This document shows, one piece after another, positions 36,085 to 47,044 of a DNA stretch of 64,000 nt (its first letter is position 1; every line of letters starts with the position of its first letter). Made by a program: the position numbers and the translations under genes. This DNA is from Bemisia tabaci (Eukaryota; Arthropoda; Insecta; Hemiptera; Aleyrodidae): positions 620,001 through 684,000 of the forward strand of contig NC_092795.1 of NCBI RefSeq assembly GCF_918797505.1. The letters are read 5' to 3'. The notes beneath the pieces were generated by a model, which worked only from the letters and a program-made list of their open reading frames with translations, did no database searches and had not been told where the DNA came from.

Positions 36085-39000
36085 TACCTGTTTTCATTTC
36101 TTGTTCTTGATCTCCTTTTGTACTTGGATGTCTAGACTATGTGCATTGCAAGCTTTGGGGAGCTCATCTTCAGGTCTTTATAAGCTTTTTGACGGATTAC
36201 TCCGCATGTCTCATCATGAATAATAAAAAAATTTTATAAAGAGAAAAACTTTCAAATGGAAGCGTTATAACGGGTAATCTATTTTAAAGGTTTTCGGTTT
36301 CGCTCGTTTTATACACTTTTTTCATTTCTTTCTATCGAAGTAATCCATCAAAAAGCTTTTAAAGACCTGTAGAGAAATTCAAGATCGTATATGGCATCGC
36401 ACCTGTGGTTTTGCTTTGCGATTGCGCAACTATCTTTTTCATTCAACACGAACCCAAGGAATGAAGAACAAGAATTCTTGCCCTGTAAATATAACCAAAT
36501 TAAAAAAAAAATTATGAATGAAAACTTCATACAGGGAGGATACTTAGGTGCCTTTACAAAGAGCAAGATCGTATACAATCTTAGTAACTCCTGATGGACT
36601 TACCAGGTTTTGAATTTCTACTCTCTATATTTAATGACCTCTCGTTATTAAATCGCAGGGTAGAGATCACCGCTATCTTCCAAGTAATCGGTAGGCAAAA
36701 ACCAAAGCTCGGTCTGCTGAGGCAGCTGAGGCAAGCTGAGATCTGAAAGAGAATGAATTACATGGATCTAAACTCTTAAGTGACAGTATTTTGCATTTTT
36801 ATTCGGTGATTCGAGAAATTTTCCTCAATGTGTGCTTTTTCTCTTTCCTGTTTCCTCAGTTTTAACATGATGATCGTGTATTCATTATATTTCCCGCCAT
36901 TTAAATGAAGAGGCTAACACCAATCAGCGAGCCCGACGCTCTCAACTTGACTTCTATTGGCTAATGACTATGATGACGTAGTTCCGATACAACCGGCCAC
37001 CACCTGCTCCCACCACTCCTGCCGTCTGCCGTTTTGTTTACATTTACATGAGTTGAGTTGAGTACTTATTGAATTATTGATAATAAAATTTAAAATCGCA
37101 ATCGCAGAATGAGTTAGTATAAATCGCATACACGGTAATTTATATACTGGGTGTCCGATGGGTAAATTGCATACTAGCATCAAATTGTTGGTTGGTGGGT
37201 ACCGAACATCAAACTGTACTCTTGTTATGATTTGTTAGCAATCTACCAACAATTTAAACTAACCTCATTTCGGAAGAGGCAAAAGGGCAATATAGATAGC
37301 AGAATTTGACATTTATTATTTGAAATGTCGATATTCTTGAGAATATCTGAAACACATCTCACCCTCGGACCCTCAAGGAAGAAGAGATGGTGATCATTAA
37401 TTAGGTATTAGTAGCCAATAAGGTGACTAGGATGGCCCGAGAGTTGTTGATTATTTTGACGTTCGGTACCAAGCGACTTTTTTTAATGTTCACAAAAGAT
37501 AATTAGAACAAACCCAACGATATGACGAGGCCGCTGAAGTTATCTTTCTATCACGTATTTTGTTGCCTTTCTCCATGCCCTTGACCAGTTGAAGTCAGCA
37601 GAAAGCGGCTCTTCAGGATAGGTACTAAAGTGTACAAATAAGGCCCAATGATGAAAAGGAAAAACTTTAGGAGGCAGAGACCGAAGTTTTGCTGAGCTGT
37701 GGGTCTCACCAGCAACTCAGGTCTCTGGTAATTTGGACAGCGATAGCAGAAAATGTAAAACCTCAAATATGAGGCTATTTTTCTCTACTTCCATTGTCAG
37801 CTGCGACATAAGTTACAAGAGTTATTAACGACATAAGATGTTACGACAATTTCACTTACCTCTGCTCAAAGATAGAGTGATGATGTTAGTTACCAAGGAT
37901 TTGGAGCAATTGCCACTAATTAGTGGCTTGTTTTAGAGGCTGCCAATAAGGTTTCTTGAAACCAAGCAAACCTGCGGTTTGACTTGCTGTTATCATTTAT
38001 CCAAATGCTGGGTTATCAAGAAACTTTCAGTGGCTAAGCTTCCTTGTCGGAGACTCCTTATACTCCCGTTATCTCTTGATTTCTCAACTAGAGTTAGTGG
38101 GGTCTTCAATTTAAAGTGTGAACAAACTAGCGTCGAGCCAAATCAAGCTGCCAGGACTACACACGTATTGAAAGGAATGAGACGTAGGTAACAAGATGAT
38201 TCATGCAGGATGAACAAATTGGCCTGACTAAATTATGATAAGTAAACTGTTGAGATCAAACATCAGACCTTTTGGAAGATTTTAAATGAAAAAATGAGTA
38301 AGCTGTTCAAGTGACTCGGAAAAAACAGATACGAATGAAGTCAAGGACGGGGACGCAAGACACTTCGGTGCAGGAGCTCCACATGGATGAACTTCGACGG
38401 ATATCTGGAGACACAAATACTAAAAGAGCTGACCCACTGACAAGACACTACTGAAATTGTAGGACTGTATCTTTAACTTATTTAAAATTATTAAAAATTG
38501 GCCTCCGTCCTAATCAGGACAGACGAACGGTCACTGCCACACAGATTGACACAAAATATTGGGGACTCCTAAACGGGCAGCACACAGTTCTTCACTAGAA
38601 TTTTTTAAATTTTATATGGACTCAACAATGTCAGAATGAACTAAGTTCTTCTCAAAGACGCTTAAAATTTAAGCCAACAGACTGGTTACGTTACCCCAAA
38701 AAGCTGGACAGTCTGTGGATAGTATCGATAATTGGCAATCCACCTTATCTAGATGTGAAATATATGTCTTTGGAAATATTAGTGCAGAAATAATTAATAA
38801 TCCAAATGAGAATTATTGGTGGTATTAGGTAAAAAAAATTCCTTACATTATTTGTGAGAAAGAAGGGCTATGAAATTATGAATGATCAGAAATCAGAGTG
38901 AATTTCGCGATCGCCCAACAGTTTGACAAACTGGCAAATTATATGAATTATCCTCTCACCATCCATCTGTATATGATTTATCTGATTTCGACGGGAGTAT

Positions 39001-39324
39001 ACGATTTATCTTGTATACAATTTATCTGCCCCCTCGCAGAATGTAGCGTGAAGTTTTACGACCACGAGTTTACATGAATTATAAACAAGATCTGATTCCT
39101 TTAAGTTAAAGAGTTCTTAATAAATTAATTCCGAGTTTGATACTGATACGGTTCTGCAGTGTTATTATAGTGATTATCAGCATCTAAGGAGTTCAGCTCC
39201 GTTATCATACCTACCGTACCAACTACTTATCACTTTCTCTTAATTTTCATTGTAATTAGAGGAGAATTTCGTCGCCGCAAACATTTTTCGGAACGCTCTT
39301 GTCAGTTAAATTTAACAGGCTAAA

Positions 39325-39702
39325 ATGAACCTACAAAAGTGTTGTGAAGATCTTCAACATGAGAAATTGGAACTTCAGCAGAAGCGCACAATGCTGAATA
39401 AGCTCCTGCAAGAAATTCGCAAACTCAACCAACATTTAAGAGCCGAAAAACAGGAGGTTTCCCGTCTGGATAAAGACGAATACATCCTGCCTGATCATAT
39501 CAGGGGCCCTGAAGGGTCTCAGCCCCCTGCTAGCTCTCAACGTCGCAAAGAAACTCCTGCAGCAAGGTTGGATCCATCAGTTCTGGATGATCCAGAGCAT
39601 ATCAATACAATCACACTTAATCTCACCCAGAAGCCACTTGACAACACGTTCAAAGGTGAAGAAGAGGAGTTTGATGATACCGATGAAGAACTTTGCTTTT
39701 GA
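39325..39702 (+). CDS. Unrecognised small coiled-coil protein with acidic tail
   Basis: I do not recognise this 125-residue frame. Residues 1-50 (MNLQKCCEDLQHEKLELQQK ... LNQHLRAEKQEV) have the leucine spacing and charge pattern of a coiled coil. Residues about 55-80 are Pro/Ser/Arg-rich, and the C-terminus is strongly acidic (GEEEEFDDTDEELCF). Codon use and composition look coding, unlike most frames around it. A TTTAACAG acceptor-like sequence lies 6 bp before the ATG, so a 5' UTR intron is possible. Just after the stop, GTGAGTAT could be a donor, so the frame might also be an exon of a larger gene. A processed gene copy cannot be excluded. No domain assignment is made. Confidence 0.5.
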   Translation: MNLQKCCEDLQHEKLELQQKRTMLNKLLQEIRKLNQHLRAEKQEVSRLDKDEYILPDHIRGPEGSQPPASSQRRKETPAARLDPSVLDDPEHINTITLNLTQKPLDNTFKGEEEEFDDTDEELCF

Positions 39703-39745
39703 GTGAGTATTCAACCTATCACTTTCTCACGATACTTTTACTTCT

Positions 39746-40138
39746 AAGGGGAACTTCCCTGGCTGCCACCTTCAATCAGGCAAAAAAAATTTCTACTTTC
39801 AAACTCTTTGGATGAATCCATTAGGACTGTGTTTTTTTATTTTTCCAATGCGCTGTGGAAACACCCTCAAAATATTCTGAAAAGTGGTTTTGAGCGCGTG
39901 TAGACAGTGCGGGCCGGACACCCTGTGTGCGCTGGGCGAGGCGAAGGAGCGTTCTTTGCCTTGCCCAGCCCTCCTGTCGCGCATTGTTTATCCGCACTCA
40001 AAGCGGACTTTTCGGAATTTTTTAGGGGTGTTTCCAGGGCACATTGGAAAAAAAAACACGGTCCTAATGGATTCATATAAAAAGTTTGGACGAATTTTTT
40101 CAGCCTGTTAGGAGGCGGCAGCTTGGGAAGTTCCCCTT
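39746..40138. mobile_element. Inverted-repeat MITE, 393 bp, just after the coiled-coil ORF
   Basis: The arms of about 150 bp begin AAGGGGAACTTCCC and end with its inverse. Inside, ATGAATCCATTAGGAC and AATTCCGAAAAGT-type blocks pair. The centre is GC-rich. It lies 44 bp after the stop codon at 39702. No clear target-site duplication. Confidence 0.8.
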
Positions 40139-40769
40139 GTTAGCTTAAAAACTGTTACTCAATCATAGCAACACCTGACAGCACTCACCAGGTTTTGAAT
40201 TTCTGCTCTTCATATGTAAAAAGAAAAGTCACACTGCTGTTACTTAGGTTAGTGCAGCTTCCACTTGAAAATTTCAGTTCGCATGGTTTAATGAAAAGAT
40301 TCTTGGGTTTTGACGATATCAATTGTTTCCATTATATTGCCAGAAGCTATAATTCACAACTCGGAAGAAGAATAGGGAAACTCATTTGTCAAGCTTATTT
40401 CCACCCCACCTTAGGAGAGCCCGATCAGGTAAAGGGTGCAGTGCGGCTCCTGAAGGTAGAGCTTTTGGTGAATTTTTTAAAGTATTATGGCCATAAGTAA
40501 GCCCTAAGTGATGGGAGGGGGAGAAACTGGGAAAAGAAAGATAGAGAGAATGTGAAGTAAAACACTTAACAACGTTGATGCAGCTCCATCTGACACAGCT
40601 GCAGCCACCCCAACCCTGATTTACAGCGCTTCCAGGTTCCTTCCCACCTCCTCCCTTTTTCCCCCCTAATCACTTCAGGGATTGGTTCAAACCACGGTTC
40701 AACAAGCTCATCGACCTTCGCAGTTTTGAGCAACCAAGAATTCAGCGTTTAAACAATGACAATGCGCAT

Positions 40770-40910
40770 TTGCTGTAATTTTTGCCAAAAAAATAGTGCA
40801 TTCACAGTAATTTTTGCCAAAAAAATAGTGCATTCACAGTAATTTTTGCCAAAAAAATAGTGCATTCACAGTAATTTTTGCCAAAAAGTAGGGCGTTCAC
40901 AGTAATTCTC
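40770..40910. repeat. 32-bp tandem repeat, about 4 units
   Basis: Units of the form TAATTTTTGCCAAAAAAA plus TAGTGCATTCACAG repeat with almost no variation for three copies and then decay. Degenerate relatives (CAGTAATTTTTTCAAAA) continue to about 41110. It is a minisatellite; the units are contiguous, with no unique spacers. Confidence 0.9.
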
Positions 40911-41384
40911 TTCAAATTAAACCTAGTTGCATTAATTTTCTCAAAATTCAAAGCTTTTTCAGTTCATTTCTCATCAATTTTACGCTTTCGCAGTAATTTT
41001 TTCAAAATTTCAACACTTTAACAGCACCTAATTTTCTTCAAAATTTAACATACAGGTAGTAATTTCTCAAAAATTCAACGCTTTTGCATTACTTCGTTTT
41101 GTAAAAATCAGTGCTTTGCCCTAATTTTTATGAAGTATCAACGCATCCTTACTTACCATAAAAATCTTGTAAAAATCAGTTTGTTGAGTGATCATTTTGT
41201 TGAATAAAACTGATTTTTTTATAAGTGTAACCGAACGTCCAGTTCATGCAAACATACTTATTTTTTTCAGTTCTTTTAACTTCATATTCGGTTATTTGTA
41301 CAAACCGAACGTTCGGTTACGTGAACTGAAAGTTGAGTTTGACAAATCAAATAGTTGGGATGAAATAAAACACCACGCTCTCCT

Positions 41385-41640
41385 GCATAATGTGGATATG
41401 CAATTTTATCTTCTTGAAAATGATAGTATTTTTATCACTTGTTTCGTCCCAACTAACTTTTCTACTCATGCATTACAGTCTCTGTGTCAGCCACAAAGAG
41501 TTCACGTTTTCCTTCATTTCGTGGATATGCAATTCCTTCTTCGAAGTCGAAATATATGCATCACACGTTTCGCCCCATGCCTCTTTTTTTCTCTTTCGTT
41601 AAAATCTCTGAGTCAGCAGGAAAGAAACCAAGCTCTTTTT
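41385..41640. repeat. Tandem duplication, unit about 130 bp
   Basis: GTGGATATGCAATTTTATCT near 41391 and GTGGATATGCAATTCCTTCT near 41522 begin two diverged copies that also share GTTTCGTCCC/GTTTCGCCCC and TCTCTGTGTCAG/TCTCTGAGTCAG. They give partially similar peptides in one frame, but no known family. Confidence 0.6.
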
Positions 41641-42339
41641 CATTGTTGTGGATGACGCGAGAATGTTTTGTCATTTCATACTTGGACATCTTTATGGTAA
41701 AAAGAACTATGCGCGCAGGGTTTGCGTCCAATATTTTTCCTTTCAGTATTAATATGTTCGATTGTAATCGGATCCGTGAAGACACATATCTTCCCAAAGA
41801 AAATTTCCGGAACTTTGAACGATCGCGGAAAGCGCCTGCAAGACCGTAGGGATACTTCAAGCATCGCGCCGTCTCCACGAGCCCAACCTCTAGCCTCGCT
41901 CTCGCCTCCAAATTATGATAATATTAAAAAATTTAAATGGGGCCCATGAAAAAATGAAGAGGCCTCGAGAATAAAAACTGTAATAATCAAATTAACCAAC
42001 GGACCCCGAAGGTCGCATAAGAAGGAGGTAGAGGCCGGGGCCCTTATTGTCCTCATTTCATAAAAAAATTCTGCGGTATGCGGGGTGCCAGGCCTCTGCG
42101 GACTCTTACACAGCTTACGTTTTAACATTGGCGGGGCGTATATCTAAGGAAGGGTAGGTCCAACCACTCCCCTAAGCTTTCTTCGATTTTTCATCAACTT
42201 TTCTTTTTTACTTCTTCCCGAGCAATTATTGACGTTGTTGGTATTGAGTGCTGAAAAAAATGTATGTGCTTCGTAGGACCACTATGTAGGTATACTATTC
42301 TTCATTACTCTAAGCTCTCTGAATCTTTCAATGTTCATT

Positions 42340-42615
42340 CTCTGTCACAGTTCCCTATATTTCCATAATTTTTGCGGCTATCGACCGGTGATGGTCTCAG
42401 ATGAGCCCGCTCCTTTCAGATTTTGGAAGGTATGACCCAGGGTTTTTTTTTTTTTTTTTTTTTTGCGTTTTTAAGTTGTGAATACTCCCAGTTGGACGAT
42501 GCAATTGTTAATTTTTTTATCACAGTTTCCTCTAAAGATCCATCAGGCCAATTATTATGATTTTTGCAGCCAACGATAGAAGATAGTCCCTAAATAAGCC
42601 CGCTTTTTTCATATT
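42340..42615. repeat. Diverged direct duplication, period about 180 bp
   Basis: Two blocks share TCACAGTT, ATAATTTTTGCGGC/ATGATTTTTGCAGC and AGCCCGCT in the same order. A run of about 22 T residues lies between them near 42442. No coding content is apparent. Confidence 0.45.
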
Positions 42616-43209
42616 AATTCACGGGGGACCCGCGAAGACGTCCTTCAGGGCTTCAAGAAGTGCCGTTTGACCTATTCTCACTTTCTGTCTAGAGATTGCC
42701 TCACTCCCCGAAATTTGTCAAAGTGATGATTTTTTTTCTTCTCTCTTTTTTACTCCTCACGTGGGTGTACTTAGTTGATCACGTTTCACGCAATCCACTC
42801 ATGTATTTCCATTCTCCTCGAGGAGATTCCTTCCCTGGAATGAGGAACTTTTTCCTCAAGAGACTCGAAGTCGGAAAAGTCAAAAAGATGGACAAATCGT
42901 TGAAATATCATGGAACGCTTATATTGTAATATTGCAATATTGAGCGCCGTTTCTCGTCTCGGACAAGAATTTCCTCTTATTAAGGAAATTGTTCATCGGA
43001 AGCTTCACACTTTTGCTTGGCGATTTTCTTCTGCATTATGGCGGGAAAAAGACGGGCGGAGGGGGGGGGGGGGGTAGTAGCTGTGTGGACTGCTTAAGAC
43101 GTCTCCGAAAAAGTCGAAAAGATGTATGAATCGTGGGAATTTGTCCGGAAATATTTGTTGGTGGTCATTTCATTTGAACTGTTTACGAATGAGGCAATCC
43201 GTGGATGGC

Positions 43210-43990
43210 GTGATCGGGTCTAGAGTTTGGAGCCGTGGAGTGTGCTCTGATGACAAGGAAACCTGGGTCCTCCGAGGGCTGGGCCGGCTACCCGTAAGTC
43301 CTGTGGTCCGGTAGTATTGGTCCATGCCCACGGGTGTGTGCTCCCCTGGAAGAAATCCTGATTCCTAGCCTGGAGCGGCAACCTGCCTCTCTCCTCATTG
43401 CTCCCGCTCGGTCGTGAATCCCGCGGCCGCCGCGCGTGACTCATCTAGGTCCCGGGTCCCGGGGCGCCTGCGCTGCATGAGCTCATGAGTAGATGAGTCT
43501 TTGGTCCTTTGAGAATCCCCCTCTCGGGAGCCTTGCAGCGCCTTTGTCCTTATCATCCAGTTCCCAGTCCATCTATCCACGTCGGTGCTTCCTTGTAAAA
43601 ACAACCCATCTCCTCCTGTGACGAGGCGCGAGGTTTCTCGTTTTTCCGCGCGCTCCATGCGCCATCTGCCCATGAGTCGAGCGATGCGCGTGAGCCGTTC
43701 GTTGTCTCGGCTCGCTGCACGGAGCACAGTTTGTTGTTCTGTCCCGCGCGCGTCGCAACTTTCTTGTCCGTCGCCGTTTTTTCCATCTGCCAACTTTTCT
43801 CATTTTTCTGCTGTCCGTTTTACCTAATGACTCATTTTCTACGTCCATGTCTCGCCGAGTGCGCCTCGGGCAGCCAACAAAGACATCCACCCAATCGGAA
43901 TTTCGATCCGTGAATTGATCCATCCTCGCGCCCTGCTTTGTTTAGTTGGAGCTTGAGTTTTTCCAATCGCAGCCACGCTTTATCCAGTTT
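43210..43990. other. GC- and CpG-rich island
   Basis: CG dinucleotides and GC content rise sharply against the AT-rich surroundings (for example GCGGCCGCCGCGCGTGAC and GTCCCGCGCGCGTCGCAAC). Several overlapping frames on both strands exist only because stop codons are rare in GC-rich DNA, and none has a recognisable domain. It may be a promoter with a first exon, since the minus strand has a short ATG frame followed by a GTAAAA donor-like site near 43825. It could also be inserted foreign or repeat DNA. Confidence 0.4.
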
Positions 43991-45044
43991 TGCGAGTGTC
44001 TCTTTATCGCTTTCCAGTCATGTTAACCAATGTGTAATCTGGGTGCCATTTCCCTGAGATTTTAAAATTACCAAGTCGGAGGTATGACATTTTCAAAAAT
44101 TACATTAAAGTGTTCGAGTTAAGTGAAAGACTAATTTTCACGCACGGGATTTTAAAATCACTACACTAATGCATGAAATTTTTCAATATGTAACTGAATC
44201 GTCAAAGTTGATTCTTATTCACGTAAAAAGACGAGGAGAAAATGGCATTATAATAGTAAAATAAAATCCGCACCACCTTAATGGTAAATTATAGAAGATC
44301 TTTGTCTCAGGAGATTTGCTCGATCTATTCATTTCTATTGAAGCTAGTCTTTTTAAAATTCAAATTTGTAAAACTTTTTCTTCCCGATTTTTCTAAGAAA
44401 ATCGGCAAAAAAAAGAAAAATCGGTAAGAAAAAGTTTTACAAAATTTGATAAAGTATGACCGATAAAGTTAACAAAAGAAGTGATATCTTTTTGAAATTG
44501 TCTCATATTAGGTCTTTGAGGTGTACTCTCTTTTGTTTTTCGTCGAGGTATTTTTTTAAATGAGCCATGTCCACGTGAATAAAATGTATTTCAAACGTAC
44601 CGAAATATGCAAATGTCTATAAATAAGTTGTTTATAATAAGTTGGTAACCAAATAAGCAATAACTCAAAGCGACCTCGGAAAAAGGGACACAGGGCCAAC
44701 AAAAAAAAACCCCTCAGAATGACGCAGTGTAACCATTGCCTTGAGAAGTGATCTACGATCATTTTGGCACCAAAAGTACTACTTAAATTGGACCAACCTT
44801 CAGTAATGAGGATTTGAATTTTTCAATTCAAAAGAAGCAGTTTGAAGAAGAAGCTTTTTAAAAATGTAAATCTGCCTTGTTTGGGGTTGTTAATGATCCG
44901 ATTTAAAGGTAACTCGACGTGTTTCATTGGACAAAAATGCACTGAAGCATAGCAACCGAATCTTAGTGATTTAGCATTTTACGTCGATAACTCAATCCTA
45001 AGTGTTGTGCAATCCAGCTTGGCTCGAAATCTCCTTTTGTCTTC

Positions 45045-45080
45045 TTTGTCTATAGCTTTGTCTATAGCTTTGTCTATAAA
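45045..45080. repeat. 12-bp tandem repeat, 3 units
   Basis: TTTGTCTATAGC is repeated three times, the last diverging at its end. Confidence 0.85.
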
Positions 45081-45117
45081 TTTCAACCATCAGCCCGCTG
45101 CGGACGGTCATAAGTAA

Positions 45118-45757
45118 GTTTGCGAGGCTAACCATATTTTCCGCACAAAGTACATGTGTTGTATTTTTTCCGATTATCGTTGCCGCACAAAGTCATTTTC
45201 GCACGAATAATTTTCTGTAGTATGTGGCAACGTCGAGAAGAATATGAGGCATATTAAAGAAAAATCAGTGAACAAAGATCGAAAAAATTAGCATCGCAAC
45301 TTTTATCGACGGAACATCGCCAAACGATTCCTTTTTTTGAAGTCGAAAATAACGGTATTTCACATTCTTATGAACTAGCATATTTTTACCCCGGTTGCTT
45401 TCAATTATCTTAAAATTTTCGGGCATGATATTGATTTAAGACACTCTTTAAAAATGCATACCCAATATTACGATTAAAATACAAAACTTGAAACATGCGC
45501 AATTAAAAATTTACTAAAATAACTATTTACGTCATATTCGTTGAAATTGACACGGATAACTGAATTAAAATCATGCTGCATTGCCCGCGAATAGCCGCTA
45601 TACTATGAACTGACTGTGGGAAACTAACTGCATGCCTTGCCGATGTTGCCAGATGTTTGAGATAGCTGTTTTGTGCGATAATGAGTTTGTGCTGCAACGA
45701 TAATCGGAAAAATTACCACAATTGTTCTTTGTGTGGAAAAGATTGTACCGTTCGCGA
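45118..45757. mobile_element. Foldback element, about 640 bp, diverged arms
   Basis: The left arm (TTTTCCGCACAAAG ... TTTTTTCCGATTATCGTTG) matches the reverse complement of the right arm (TTTTCCACACAAAG ... ATTTTTCCGATTATCGTTG). Similarity extends about 125 bp inward to GGCAACGTCG/GGCAACATCG. The middle 400 bp is unpaired. The exact ends are uncertain. Confidence 0.65.
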
Positions 45758-46186
45758 AGATTCAACTCTTTCGACAAAAAAGCTCCTGGAAGCAAAGAGG
45801 GGAAAGCTGCATTAAGAGGAAATGAAATCACCTTCAGAAAAGTAAGGTAGGCAAAATGAGCTTTCACGAGCAGCAGTAGTCTCCTCGATGAATGGGAAAC
45901 AACTCGTTTCAAGAATTAATAAGAATTAATTCTTTAATAATTCATTTTTATATTGTATCCAATCAGATGATTTCTGTATATTTTAAACGTGAATGTTGTC
46001 GTAAAGTGTTTTTTTTCGCGTCGCAAGTAGTAGCTGGAAAAAGAGTCTTCGATAAGCTGAGCTTGGGTAGCTGAACCAATGCGAAAGTGCTGAAAAATGT
46101 ATCGATAATGCTGTTTCAAACCCCTTGCATGTAAAGAGAGAATCAACAGCCAAGACGCCTGTTGAGGGATATGAGAGAAAAGTATA

Positions 46187-46413
46187 CACTGGAAAAAAAA
46201 CACATTGGATCTAGAGTCCAGACTCTTGAAAACATTGACAAGAAAAAATACTCTTGATTCAATCAGATTTTTGCTTAAATCAAAAGGAAATCCGTTCAAA
46301 TTAAGAGGCTTGGTTCTTGATTTAAGCAAAAATCCGATTGAATCAAGAGTATTTTTTCTTGTCGATGTTTTTAAGAGTCTGGACTCTAGATCCAATGTGT
46401 TTTTTTTCCAGTG
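46187..46413. mobile_element. Foldback MITE, 227 bp
   Basis: The ends CACTGGAAAAAAAACACATT and the exact inverse enclose arms of about 100 bp (TCTAGAGTCCAGACTCTT, TCAATCGGATTTTTGCTTAA) around a short centre near 46300. Frames crossing it on both strands repeat the same residues because of this symmetry. No clear target-site duplication is seen. Confidence 0.85.
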
Positions 46414-46880
46414 AGGGATTTGAACCGAACGTAGCAATTTTGAGCAAACTTAGCCTTAACGTTTCTCTAATCTCAAAAATAAGAGGCACTTCAACGCGCC
46501 TTGATGATGGCGCAGAGATACAACTACTCGTGCTCGATGGATGTCTGTGTTGCATCCGCGAACTTGAAGGCGCGATGGCGTGAGGCGTGAACTCTCAATA
46601 CTCCGCTCTATGGTGCCAAATGCCAATGAGATGCCGCTCATATTTGGGAGGAAAGTTAAAAACGAGGCCCCAATGCCCCCAATACGATTCTTCTATCTTC
46701 GGCTGTGTTTCCCGAGGGCAGATAGTTGGGAAAATTTGACCCGGCTTAAGATGTCTAGGGCTAATTGTCCAGAAAAAATTCCCTGTCACTTGATTTTCTT
46801 TTTTTTCTCTCAATTTGATGTCTAATTCTTTTTTTAAGATGTATTTGTAGACCTTTATCTATAAAATTCGTACGTACTAC

Positions 46881-47044
46881 CAGTGGCGTGGCGTGCTTTG
46901 CGATCTATCGATAATTCCCCATTTGAAGCTGTGGTAAATAATCGATTATTAAGGTGTTCGCTGCGAACACCCTGTTTATCGATACTTTTCTATAGGTTTA
47001 AATGGCCAATCAATCGATATATCGCAAAGCACGCCACGCCACTG
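46881..47044. mobile_element. hAT MITE, 164 bp, with perfect 8-bp target duplication
   Basis: The ends CAGTGGCGTGGCGTGCTTTG and the exact inverse are flanked by CGTACTAC on both sides (46873-46880 and 47045-47052). The interior contains several ATCGAT palindromes and GTGTTCGCTGCGAACAC. CAGTGGCG-type ends with 8-bp duplications are typical of hAT elements. A diverged relative lies at about 53000-53135. Confidence 0.95.

Larger units (their letters stand above)
35315..39324. other. Intergenic stretch downstream of ALKBH8
   Basis: It should begin with the ALKBH8 3' UTR. The only structured element I can define is the TA-flanked MITE at 35919-36084. Two CCAAT-type motifs in opposite orientations (ACCAATCAG near 36920, TATTGGCT near 36955) lie before a slightly GC-richer patch near 37000. 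That could be a promoter, but nothing confirms it. Frames here are short and unrecognisable. Confidence 0.45.

Noticed and set aside
40770..40910. CRISPR-like array of regularly spaced repeats
   Set aside because: The 32-bp units are contiguous without unique spacers, in eukaryotic DNA; it is a minisatellite.
43395..43923. Overlapping frames of 77-132 codons on the minus strand
   Set aside because: They lie in the GC-rich island where stops are rare; highly charged, low-complexity composition and no known domain.
45934..46437. 167-codon minus-strand frame, long for this region
   Set aside because: It runs across a 227-bp foldback MITE, and the repeated peptide segments come from the element's arms.
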